Source: Thermomicrobiales bacterium (GTDB lineage Bacteria > Chloroflexota > Chloroflexia > Thermomicrobiales > UBA6265). Taken from it: a DNA stretch of 64,000 bases. Below are positions 8,027 through 15,139 of this stretch, in pieces. Each line of letters starts with the position of its first letter. Within the stretch, counting starts at the first letter, position 1. The stretch lies in assembly GCA_041390825.1 (NCBI GenBank), contig JAWKPF010000005.1, positions 1-64,000 of the forward strand. Direction: 5' to 3'. A program made the translations under genes and the position numbers. The notes beneath the pieces were generated by a model. The model was not told where the DNA came from. It made no database searches and worked only from the letters and a program-made list of their open reading frames with translations.

Positions 8027-8644
8027 GTGAGCGAGCGGGAGCAAGAACTCGGGACCGTGATTCGCGGACGGCGGTCGGTGCGGGCGTTCTTGTCCGACCC
8101 GGTGCCATCCACCGTCGTGCGTGATGCCATCGCGGCTGCTGGTTGGGCGCCGTCTCCCCACGGGCGGCAGCCGTGGCGATTTGCAGTGGTGGAAGCTCCC
8201 GAACGGCGGCGCGGGCTGGCCGAGGCGATGGCCGCAACCTGGGATGAGCAACTGCGGCTCGACGGGCAGGATGAGGAGATCGTGCGTATCCGGTTGGAGA
8301 AGAGCAAGCAGCGTTTGATCGAGGCGCCGGTGCTGGTGATTCCATGCCTTTACCTCGCGGATCTCGATGTCTATCCCGATCCAGACCGGCAGGAAGCGGA
8401 ACGAATCATGGCGATCCAGAGTATTGGGTCCGCGATCCAGAACTTCCTGTTGTCGGTCTACGCGTCCGGATTCGATGCTGGCTGGATGTGCGCGCCGCTC
8501 TTTTGTCCCGATGTCGTGGCGGGTTTTCTGGGGTTGGACCCAAAGTTGATCCCGCATGCCTTGTTGCCGGTGGGGAAGGCCGCAAAGGATCCGGTGCGTC
8601 GCGCCCGCATGCCGGTGAATGCGCTCATCGTGCAATGGGAGTGA
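8027..8644 (+). CDS. Nitroreductase-fold flavoenzyme, FbiB C-terminal-domain-like
   Basis: 205 aa from GTG 8027 (GGAG upstream); a TTG at 7976 overlapping the binding-protein stop is an alternative. The N-terminal RRSVRAFLSDPVPSTVVRDA and WAPSPHGRQPWRFAVVEAPE form the FMN-binding signature of the nitroreductase superfamily. IQSIGSAIQNFLLSVYASG and WMCAPLFCPDVV are closest in pattern to the C-terminal domain of FbiB, which in F420 synthesis reduces dehydro-F420-0 with FMN. A BluB (flavin-destroying) role is less likely, because the sequence follows the FbiB-like rather than the BluB pattern. It is the last gene of the FMN-riboswitch operon, which makes sense for an FMN-dependent enzyme. An F420-family gene lies at the left edge of the window. 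Confidence 0.8.
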   Translation: MSEREQELGTVIRGRRSVRAFLSDPVPSTVVRDAIAAAGWAPSPHGRQPWRFAVVEAPERRRGLAEAMAATWDEQLRLDGQDEEIVRIRLEKSKQRLIEAPVLVIPCLYLADLDVYPDPDRQEAERIMAIQSIGSAIQNFLLSVYASGFDAGWMCAPLFCPDVVAGFLGLDPKLIPHALLPVGKAAKDPVRRARMPVNALIVQWE

Positions 8645-8654
8645 CGCGATCCTC

Positions 8655-8823
8655 GTCATTCCGAGCTTGCCGAGGAATCTCTTGGTGCGCGCAGCTTGGC
8701 ATCCGGGAAGGACGCGCGGTTGTGTGGGAACGATAGAGAGATCCCTCCGCTTCGGTCGGGATGACGGAAGGGGCGGTCGGGATGACCAGGCTTCCGTCAT
8801 TCCGAGCTTGTCGAGGAATCTCC
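8655..8823. repeat. Interspersed GTCATTCCGAGCTTG repeat, two direct copies and one inverted relative
   Basis: Two near-identical 27-base units (about 8655-8681 and 8795-8823) begin GTCATTCCGAGCTTG and end GAGGAATCTC. Each is followed by a related arm ending in GGCATCCGGG. Between them (about 8738-8765) lies a degenerate inverted unit starting GAGAGATCCCTCCGCTTCGG. ATTCC and GGAAT at the ends of each unit can pair. The repeat lies between two convergent genes, as expected for REP-type intergenic elements. It has no coding content. Confidence 0.7.
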
Positions 8824-8849
8824 TGGTGGGAGCAGCCCGGCATCCGGGG

Positions 8850-9736
8850 TCAATCGGCGGTGAAGCCGCCGTCGATATAGAGGGTTTGTCCGGTGACGAA
8901 CCGGGCCGACTCTGAGCAGAGGAAGACCGAGGCTCCGACCAGGTCTTCGGGCAAACCGAAGCGGCCGGTGGGGATTCGGCTGACGAGTTTGGCCTGGACT
9001 TGCGGATCGGCCAGGATGTTGCGGGTGAGTTCGGTCTGGGTGTACGCCGGTCCGATGGCATTCACGGTCACCCAAAGGGAGCCCATTCGGTGGCGAAGGA
9101 TTTGGTCATGATCGCGATTCCGCCCTTTGCGGCTGCATAGGGCGCGTTCTCCGGGTGGCCGAGCAGGCTGGAGACCGACCCGATCGAGAGAATCCGGCCA
9201 TATCCCCGTTGAATCATGCCGCGGCCAACTGCCTGCGTGACATAAAAGACGCCGGAAAGATTGGTGTTGATCACTGCCATCCAGTCTTCCGGGGTGAAGT
9301 CGACCGCTGGCTTGCGAATGGTGATCCCGGCGCCGTTCAGCAGGATATCGATCCCGCCGGTGAGTTCGTCGATCTGTGAAATGACGTCTTCGACCATGTC
9401 CGGGTCGGTGACATCGAGCATCGCGGCCATCGCGTCCATACCCGGTCGGTCACACGCCGCGGCGGTTATCTCCGCATTGTCCAGATTGAGATCGGCAATG
9501 GCGATGCGCGCGCCGAAGTCCGCCATGGCGCTGGCGATCGCGCGCGCGAGGCCGCCTCCGCCGCCGACGATGAGCGCGGTCTTCCCGGTGAGATCGAACA
9601 TGTTTGCGAAGATGCCGGGTGGATAGGGAAAGGGCATGCCCGGCCGAGCGGCTGGCGGCGGCGCGGCGGCAGTGGCTGGAGGTTCTTCGCCCGGACGCAC
9701 GAGGCGCAGCCGTCGTCTGGAATCGTCTTCGCTCAC
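8850..9736 (-). CDS. SDR-family NAD(P)-dependent oxidoreductase, one frameshift
   Basis: About 295 aa when read across a frame change near 9076. The N-terminal part (GTG start at 9736) has a Pro/Ala-rich leader of ~45 residues, then the glycine-rich cofactor motif ALIVGGGGGLARAIA, LLNGAGITIRKP, and the catalytic pair SIGSVSS with YAAAK. The frame ends at ATEWAPFG. The next frame continues VTVNAIGPAYTQTELTRN and the C-terminal VTGQTLYIDGGF, so a single missing base after TTTGG explains the break. It is a cytoplasmic Rossmann-fold dehydrogenase resembling gluconate 5-dehydrogenase/3-oxoacyl reductase types; the substrate is unknown. It overlaps the upstream cupin gene by 4 bp and is probably translated with it. 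Single-base loss elsewhere in the window suggests sequence error. Confidence 0.8.
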
Positions 9737-10098
9737 GCGCTGCCCTCATTCTCCGCGCGGCCCATGGGAGCCGAAACCCGTCGTGGCGCCATTGTATTCA
9801 AAGTCTCGACGATTTCGCGCCCGGTCACCGTTGCGCCGTGCGGAACGTTGGCCGGGATAAGCGCGACATCACCTGCCGACAGCGTGAGCGGCGCGCCGTC
9901 GACCGTGAAGTCGATCGAGCCGCCAAGAATGATGGTGATCTGTTCCTCGGGGTGCTGATGAACGGGAAAGACCGATCCGGGCTGGTAGACATAGCGCACC
10001 AGCGTCTGATTCTCGCCGTGGATGGTCTGTCGGGTGATGCCGGCGAGCGGATGCTCGACCGGGATCGCGCTCCAGTCGATGGCAGACGGATCGGACAT
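9733..10098 (-). CDS. Small cupin-domain protein
   Basis: 121 aa. ATG at 10098 gives MSDPSAIDWSAIPVEHPLAG; a longer upstream reading is Arg/Leu-rich and improbable. The conserved cupin barrel has a metal-site motif 1 (VFPVHQHPEEQITIILGG, with His-His-Glu) and motif 2 (PANVPHGATV). Single-domain cupins of this size often bind sugars or sugar acids as isomerases or regulators (pectin-degradation KdgF-like); the exact role is open. It overlaps the SDR start (GTGA) and so belongs to the same operon, near an aldolase and an FGGY kinase, which suggests sugar-acid metabolism. Confidence 0.75.
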   Translation of the reverse strand: MSDPSAIDWSAIPVEHPLAGITRQTIHGENQTLVRYVYQPGSVFPVHQHPEEQITIILGGSIDFTVDGAPLTLSAGDVALIPANVPHGATVTGREIVETLNTMAPRRVSAPMGRAENEGSA

Positions 10099-10109
10099 CG
10101 GTTTCTGTG

Positions 10110-10406
10110 TCAGAAGACGAACCAGCCGCAGAAGAGCGCCAGCGCGAGCAGGAAGAAGAAGACACTGGAAACGCCGCCACCGAAGACGAGGTAGAGAATG
10201 ATCGCCAATGCGAGCAGCGCGGCAAGGATCCCAAGGTAGATCCACTGCGGGCTCGACATCGGCCCCTCTTCTTCATAGGAGACATAGCGCTGAGGAGCGC
10301 CAGGGTAGGGCGCAGAGGGGCTCGGCGGGCGAATATCGCTGCCGGAAATCACCTGACGGGCGCGATTGGCCCGTTGTTTCGCATCGTCGTTATACGGACT
10401 CGCCAT
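10110..10406 (-). CDS. Small membrane protein of unknown function
   Basis: 98 aa, not recognised as a named family. The first ~50 residues are polar and Pro-rich (PPSPSAPYPGAPQRYVSYEE). A hydrophobic C-terminal half follows that can form two closely spaced membrane segments (WIYLGILAALLALAIILYLV and SSVFFFLLALALFCGWFVF). It ends 11 bp before the cupin start and is probably co-transcribed with cupin and SDR. No catalytic motif is visible. Confidence 0.55.
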   Translation of the reverse strand: MASPYNDDAKQRANRARQVISGSDIRPPSPSAPYPGAPQRYVSYEEEGPMSSPQWIYLGILAALLALAIILYLVFGGGVSSVFFFLLALALFCGWFVF

Positions 10407-10421
10407 CGCTCACACCTTCCC

Positions 10422-10652
10422 TTACTTCGGTCCGCCAGCAGGCGGCGGTCCATCGGATTGGGCGGGGGCATCGACGGGGATCGAAAAGAACGACTTCCAG
10501 ATCGCGATCATGGCGATCTTCACCGTTCCCGCCACGAAGAGGAGCATGCCGGTCAGCGTCACGATCGGACTCAGATCGGCGACGGCTGCAGCCCCGACCA
10601 GCAACAGACCGATGACGGTCATGGCGACTGATACGATTCGGGCATGGGCCAC
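10422..10652 (-). CDS. Small two-TM membrane protein of unknown function
   Basis: 76 aa, starting MAHARIVSVAMTVIGLLLVG. Two hydrophobic stretches (about residues 6-26 and 30-52) are followed by a Pro/Gly-rich cytoplasmic or periplasmic tail (DAPAQSDGPPPAGGP). It lies directly upstream of the other small membrane gene on the same strand. I do not recognise the family. The hydrophobic pattern and codon use make it likely to be real. Confidence 0.5.
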   Translation of the reverse strand: MAHARIVSVAMTVIGLLLVGAAAVADLSPIVTLTGMLLFVAGTVKIAMIAIWKSFFSIPVDAPAQSDGPPPAGGPK

Positions 10653-10822
10653 GGGCCGGCTCGTTTCACTGGAACAGGAGCGTCTGTTGCGCCGCGAGGC
10701 GTCAACCGCTGGGATAATCCTATCCCGGCATCAGGGGCAGTGCAAACCAGTACCCGCGCTGCAGTTGTCGTCGATGGGTCACAATGCGCGGGTTTAGCGC
10801 AAGCTCAGGCGGAGGGACGGAG

Positions 10823-11494
10823 ATGTTGCTCGAGGCGCAGCGGCGCAGGATCGTCGAAACCGGGATGGAGGCGTTGCGGCGGGGCATCGTGCATGGCACG
10901 GCCGGCAATTTCAGCGAGCGCGACCGCGCGACCGGATTGATCGCGATTTCGCCCAGCGGGATCCCGTATCCGGAAACGACGATCGAGGATGTGGTGATCG
11001 TCGACCTGGACGGCAACATCGTCGAGGGGCGCCGCCGGCCGAGTTCCGAGACGCCGATGCACACCATGGTGATGCGGCAATTCGATCATGTCGATGCCAT
11101 CGTGCATACCCATTCGCACTACGCGACGGTGGTGAGCACGATTCGGTCCTACCTTCCACCGATTCTTACTGAGACATCCCTTGTGGTTGGCGCGCGCGTG
11201 CCAGTGACGCGCTATGGGTTGACCGCGCTCGATGATATCGGTCTGAGTGTTGTCGAGGTGATGACGCCTGCGTCCCGCGCGGTCATCATGCGCAACCATG
11301 GGCTGATTACCTTTGGGCAGAGTTTCGATCAGGCGTTGCTCTATTCGATGCTGGTCGAGGAAGCGGCTGAGGTCTATGTTCAGGCGTTGGCCGCAAATGG
11401 CGGCCGCGAGCCCAACCTGGTGCCGGAAGAACTCATCGATGAAATGACCGAGCGGTTCAATGCGGGATATGGACAGCCGCGGAACGAGGGGTGA
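10823..11494 (+). CDS. Class II aldolase/adducin family protein (FucA/AraD-like)
   Basis: 223 aa. ATG 10823 has the strong site GGAGGGACGGAG directly upstream; the longer ORF from 10784 includes that site and is rejected. Family features are HGTAGNFSERD (phosphate-binding loop), ISPSGIPYPETT, the zinc histidines in DAIVHTHSHYATVVS, and the third His in VIMRNHGLITFG. These enzymes cleave L-fuculose-1-P or similar sugar phosphates, or epimerise L-ribulose-5-P, in the cytoplasm. The substrate cannot be fixed by eye. An FGGY kinase gene lies convergent right after it, which would supply a phosphorylated sugar substrate. Confidence 0.88.
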   Translation: MLLEAQRRRIVETGMEALRRGIVHGTAGNFSERDRATGLIAISPSGIPYPETTIEDVVIVDLDGNIVEGRRRPSSETPMHTMVMRQFDHVDAIVHTHSHYATVVSTIRSYLPPILTETSLVVGARVPVTRYGLTALDDIGLSVVEVMTPASRAVIMRNHGLITFGQSFDQALLYSMLVEEAAEVYVQALAANGGREPNLVPEELIDEMTERFNAGYGQPRNEG

Positions 11495-11506
11495 GGAGAG
11501 ACGTCG

Positions 11507-12952
11507 TCAGCTCCGGGTTCGGATCGCGAGCTGTTCGGCGGCGTAGCGGGCGTAGAGGTCGTTGTAGATAGCGACGGTTGCGGGATCTGGGGTGACTTCG
11601 GCGGTTGGAGCGGTCCAGGCGACGTGATCGTAGGGAATCTCGGCAGCAAGCATTCCGGCGATCACCGCGCCGCGGGCGGCAGTTTCTGGTTGTGGCGCGA
11701 TATGGAGTGGAACGCCGAGGACGTCGGCCAGGAGCTGGCGAAAGGCAGGAGCACGCGAGCCGCCACCGGTGAGGGTGACCACGCCAAGCGGCAGTTCAGA
11801 CGAAGCGATGCAAGCACGCGCCTGGAGCGCCAGGGCTTCGCATGACGCGCGAGCGAGGTCGTCTTTGGTGGTTGCGGTCGATAGCCCGGCGATGACACCG
11901 CGCGCGGCGGAGTCGAGATATGGCGCTGTTTCGCCCCCCTCGGAGAAGGACGGGATGATCGACGCACCATTGGATCCCGGTGGCGTACGTTTCAAAACTG
12001 CGTCGAGTCCGGCATAGGTGACGGATACCAGCGGCAGTAGCCAGTCGAGCAGTGTCATTCCGCTGGCCGACGTCAACAGCCGAATCCAGCGGTCATACCG
12101 TGGCAAGCAGACGGTGCGTCCGGCGGGGGAACCGTTCAATTCCAGGCGCTCGATCTGCACGCCGGTGAGCAGTTGCGGTCCCAGGATGATGAACGCGTCA
12201 CCGGTGCCCTGCAAACCGGCGGCCAGACCGACCGCGATCGCGTCGAATGGCGCCGCATGCACTGCCAGGCCAGCTGGGAGCCCGGTCAGATCCGCGCCCG
12301 CATTGCTCAAGGGCCAAAGCGAACCAGTGGCGACATCGAGTTCCGGCAGGATCGCCCGCACTGTCCGAAGCCGGAGCAGATCGATGAGCTCTTCGTCGTA
12401 GACGCGCGAGCGGATGTCGAGAAACGGCGCCGACGCGTCGGTGATATCGGTGGCCCGGGCGCCGGTCAGCCGAAAGAGAAGCGCGTCTTTATAGGAGAAC
12501 GCGGTCGCGGATCGCTCGATGGATGCTGGTTCGTGATCGATGAGCCACCGCAAGAGCGCGGCCTGCGTTTGGGGCGCAAGCGCGTATCCTGCGCGACGAA
12601 AGACTCCAGCGAGAATTCCGGTGCCCGCCCACTCCTGGGTATACGGGCTTGCTCGTCGGTCGGTGGACAGAATGGCATGCCGCGCCGGGGCGCCGTCTCG
12701 CTCCAGGAGCCAGAGACCGTCGGCTGGGGCGGTCAGGCAGAGCAGCTCGGGTGTTTCGGGGAGATTCGGTTTCAGTTCCTGAATTGCCTGGCCGACGGCA
12801 GCGAACACTGCGGACTGTTCGAGCTCGGCCCACCCCGGATGGGGCGAGATGGGGGTGAGCGCACGCGCGGCAGCCGACACGATCTGGCCGCGTTCGTCGA
12901 ACGCGGTCGCGCGGACCGAGGTGGAACCAGCTTCGACACCGATGAGGATCAT
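11507..12952 (-). CDS. FGGY-family carbohydrate kinase (xylulokinase-like)
   Basis: 481 aa, near the family's usual length. It starts MILIGVEAGSTSVRATAFDE, the phosphate-1 loop of the FGGY fold, and has HPGWAELEQ shortly after, as in xylulokinases. The C-terminal domain has the adenosine-binding segment VVTLTGGGSRAPAFRQLLAD followed by VLGVPLH and AARGAVIAG. The expected reaction is ATP-dependent phosphorylation of a sugar or polyol in the cytoplasm. It is transcribed toward the class II aldolase with 12 bp between stops. SDR, cupin, aldolase and kinase together look like a sugar or sugar-acid catabolic set split over two strands. Substrate unknown. Confidence 0.87.
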   Translation of the reverse strand: MILIGVEAGSTSVRATAFDERGQIVSAAARALTPISPHPGWAELEQSAVFAAVGQAIQELKPNLPETPELLCLTAPADGLWLLERDGAPARHAILSTDRRASPYTQEWAGTGILAGVFRRAGYALAPQTQAALLRWLIDHEPASIERSATAFSYKDALLFRLTGARATDITDASAPFLDIRSRVYDEELIDLLRLRTVRAILPELDVATGSLWPLSNAGADLTGLPAGLAVHAAPFDAIAVGLAAGLQGTGDAFIILGPQLLTGVQIERLELNGSPAGRTVCLPRYDRWIRLLTSASGMTLLDWLLPLVSVTYAGLDAVLKRTPPGSNGASIIPSFSEGGETAPYLDSAARGVIAGLSTATTKDDLARASCEALALQARACIASSELPLGVVTLTGGGSRAPAFRQLLADVLGVPLHIAPQPETAARGAVIAGMLAAEIPYDHVAWTAPTAEVTPDPATVAIYNDLYARYAAEQLAIRTRS

Positions 12953-13205
12953 GCGGGCATTGTAGAAGCTCCGGGTCAGATACCGCGCGCGTTCAGGCGC
13001 GCGTGAACATCTCGTATTGCCCTACGCGAGGCTGCTGTCCCTGCAAGTTGACCCTTCTGCTCCTTCATGTCAGAATTGCCCGGTTCGCACTGCGGAAGCG
13101 GTGCGTTTTGGTTGTGCTCGCCTCATCACGTGTTTACTGCCACGGTCTTCGGACGAGCCTCCTTTGAGTTTGTTGAGCTTTTCGATATTCGAACTGGAGT
13201 CGTTC

Positions 13206-13496
13206 GTGATCAAACTTCGTCTTCGCCGCATGGGAGCCAAGAAGCGCCCGAGCTATCGCATCGTGGCGGCCGACAGCCGCTCGAAGCGCGACGGCCGCAT
13301 CATCGAGCAGATCGGGTTCTATGACCCGCTGACCGAGCCGGCCACCCTCAAGGTGAACGAGGAACGCGCCGCGTACTGGCTTAGCGTTGGCGCTCAGCCG
13401 ACCGAGACCGTGCACATTCTGCTGCGCAACCTGGGGCTCATCCCGGATGACAAGGCCGAGCGCGCTGCCCAGCACGCCAAGCCAGCCGCAAGCTAA
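13206..13496 (+). CDS. rpsP: 30S ribosomal protein S16
   Basis: 96 aa. The GTG at 13206 is chosen because S16 proteins start two or three residues before KLRLRRMGAKKRPSYRIV; the longer ORF upstream has no protein character. CTGGAG precedes it. The body (DSRSKRDGRIIEQIGFYDPL and the SVGAQPTETVHILLRNLGL end) is unmistakable. It binds 16S rRNA early in small-subunit assembly. A terminator/attenuator hairpin lies just after the stop, then khpA and rimM follow: the usual rpsP-KH-rimM order, without ffh in front and without trmD-rplS behind. Confidence 0.96.
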   Translation: MIKLRLRRMGAKKRPSYRIVAADSRSKRDGRIIEQIGFYDPLTEPATLKVNEERAAYWLSVGAQPTETVHILLRNLGLIPDDKAERAAQHAKPAAS

Positions 13497-13503
13497 GGCT
13501 TCC

Positions 13504-13528
13504 ACGGGCGGCGAGAGCCGCCCGTTTT
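13504..13528 (+). terminator. Hairpin with short T-run after rpsP
   Basis: Perfect 9-bp stem ACGGGCGGC (13504-13512) with GCCGCCCGT (13517-13525), loop GAGA, and four Ts. It may be a partial terminator that makes rpsP more abundant than khpA/rimM, which continue on the same strand 34 bp later. Confidence 0.7.
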
Positions 13529-13562
13529 CACACGTATTCGTTCTTCACCGTCGGAGCGCATT

Positions 13563-13820
13563 ATGTCGGCTGTAACCCCCGAGCAGCAGCTTCAGGGTCT
13601 CATCGAGTACATCGCGGGCGAGCTCGTCGATTCTCCGGACGATTTCGAGGTCATCTCTGAACGCCGCGGGGGTTCGGTGCATGTGACCCTGAAGGTAAAG
13701 GAAGAGGCGATGGGCCGGGTGATCGGCCGCCAGGGCCGTATCGCCAAGGCGATGCGCACGCTGGTCATGATTACCGGATCGCGCAACAACGTCCGTGCCA
13801 GCCTCGACATCGAAGGATAG
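13563..13820 (+). CDS. khpA: KH-domain RNA-binding protein KhpA
   Basis: 85 aa, the usual length. A single KH fold with the GXXG loop as GRQG in EAMGRVIGRQGRIAKAMRTL. The N-terminal EYIAGELVDSPDDFEV and the middle VHVTLKVKEE match the YlqC/KhpA family. It binds RNA, often as a partner of KhpB/Jag in cell-envelope control in Gram-positive bacteria. It lies between rpsP and rimM as in many bacteria; its last 26 bases overlap the presumed rimM start. Confidence 0.9.
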   Translation: MSAVTPEQQLQGLIEYIAGELVDSPDDFEVISERRGGSVHVTLKVKEEAMGRVIGRQGRIAKAMRTLVMITGSRNNVRASLDIEG

Positions 13821-14493
13821 TTCCAGCACTCCGGGCACACCTCGTCGCCGGGCGGCGCCGGTTGCCGTGCGTCCGAAGCGTGACCCTTCACCCGCGGCGG
13901 CGCAATCTGCGCCCTCCAGGGCTCCGCGACGGCGGCCACCGCCTCCCTCTGGACCGCTCATCGACAGCGCTGGACCCGAACCGGATACGCCGCTCGATCG
14001 TGTGTTTCTCACGATCGGCATCATCGTCGGCACGCACGGCGTCGTCGGCGAGTTGAAGGTCCGCCCGGTGACGGACGTACCTGAGCAGTTCGAAGCGCTC
14101 TCGTCGGTCTACGTCGGCGAAGAATCCCGACCGCGCAAGGTTCAGAATGCCCGGTTCCATTCCGGGAACTGGCTGCTCAAGCTGCGGGGTATCACGACCC
14201 CGGAGGAAGGAGCCGAGTTGCGGGGACAGGCGATCCGCATTTCCGGCAGAGATGCGATTCCACCGGAAGCGGGAGAGTTCCTGCTCTACCAGCTCATTGG
14301 GTTGACCGCATTCGACGAGGCGGGTCAGAAGATCGGCACCACTGTCGATCTGATCGAGACAGGTTCGCGCGATGTTTTCGTCATTCGGCCGGAGAGCGGA
14401 CCGGATATCCTGCTGCCGAACACGGATACAGCGGTGCTGGAAATTGTGCCGACAGAGAAGCGCATGGTGGTGCGGCTGCTCGATTACCTGTAG
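13795..14493 (+). CDS. rimM: Ribosome maturation factor RimM with long N-terminal extension
   Basis: 232 aa from GTG 13795, compared with about 170 in typical members. The first ~65 residues are Pro/Arg/Ala/Ser-rich and look disordered; RimM proper begins near VFLTIGIIVGTHGVVGELKV. The N-terminal beta-barrel is followed by the PRC-barrel domain (EFLLYQLIGLTAFDE ... DVFVIRPESGPDILLPNTD) and ends EKRMVVRLLDYL. It acts in 16S rRNA processing and 30S head assembly with S19. The start is uncertain: a downstream in-frame start would remove the extension and the overlap with khpA, but none has a clear ribosome-binding site. Confidence 0.92.
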   Translation: MPASTSKDSSSTPGTPRRRAAPVAVRPKRDPSPAAAQSAPSRAPRRRPPPPSGPLIDSAGPEPDTPLDRVFLTIGIIVGTHGVVGELKVRPVTDVPEQFEALSSVYVGEESRPRKVQNARFHSGNWLLKLRGITTPEEGAELRGQAIRISGRDAIPPEAGEFLLYQLIGLTAFDEAGQKIGTTVDLIETGSRDVFVIRPESGPDILLPNTDTAVLEIVPTEKRMVVRLLDYL

Positions 14494-14534
14494 TTCGTCA
14501 CCTGTTCACTCGCCCACACTGCCCACTTGAAGCC

Positions 14535-15105
14535 GTAGGCTTCCGTGCCTCCTCTCGCCGAAATTGGCAGGCACAGAGGCCTGCGCCTACGGAATTCTGA
14601 GAGCGAAGCGTCCGGGCAGCCCGGAATGTTCAGATTGGATTCCTTCTGTCCCCAAACCCCGTAGTGGCAGCCCTCCGTGGCTGCTCCTGGCTCCTGTCCC
14701 CAAACCTGTAGCCGCAGCCTCCGTGGCTGCTCCCGCCAGTCAGCAGGCACAGAGGCCTGCGACTACGTGAGGAAGAGGTTGGCGGGCACAGAGGCCTGCG
14801 CCTACGGAGTTCTGAGAGCGAAGCGTCTGGGCAGCCCGGATTGTTCAGATTGGATTCCTACTGTCCCCAAACCCCGTAGTGGCAGCCCTCCGTGGAGCGA
14901 AGCGTCTGGGCAGCCGGATTGTTCAGTTGCTGCTCCTGGCTCCTGTCCCCAAACCTCGTAGCCGCAGCCCTCCGTGGCTGCTCCTGGCGCCAGACTGCAG
15001 GCACAGAGGCCTGCGACTACGTGAGGAGGAAGTTGGTAGGCACGGAGGGCTGCGCCTGCGTGAGGAGGAAGTTGGTAGGCACGGAGGGCTGCGACGACGT
15101 GAGGA
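14535..15105. repeat. Array of about 11 REP-like hairpin units in both orientations
   Basis: Each unit is a ~28-base sequence built on a hairpin with 6-bp stem and 6-base loop. One orientation is GCAGGC-ACAGAG-GCCTGC followed by G(A/C)CTACG; the other is CGTAG..GCAGCC-CTCCGT-GGCTGC. Stem positions change in pairs between units (GCAGGC/GCCTGC versus GCAGCC/GGCTGC), so the folding is conserved. Units lie near 14535, 14567, 14661, 14708, 14741, 14781, 14873, 14956, 14995, 15036 and 15074. A longer spacer (GAGCGAAGCGTC(C/T)GGGCAGCC ... GATTGGATTCC) is also repeated. The stretch between rimM and the nucleosidase gene holds no gene. Confidence 0.85.
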
Positions 15106-15139
15106 AATGGGCGTGACCGGAGAATACGAAAAGCCCGGG

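Noticed and set aside
8027..8644. BluB (5,6-dimethylbenzimidazole synthase) for the nitroreductase-fold gene
   Set aside because: An FMN riboswitch in front made it attractive, but sequence pattern (APSPHGRQPWRF, WMCAPLF) follows FbiB-type nitroreductases rather than BluB.
14535..15105. Possible CRISPR array
   Set aside because: Units occur in both orientations, vary in sequence, are spaced irregularly and fold into small hairpins; no cas genes nearby.
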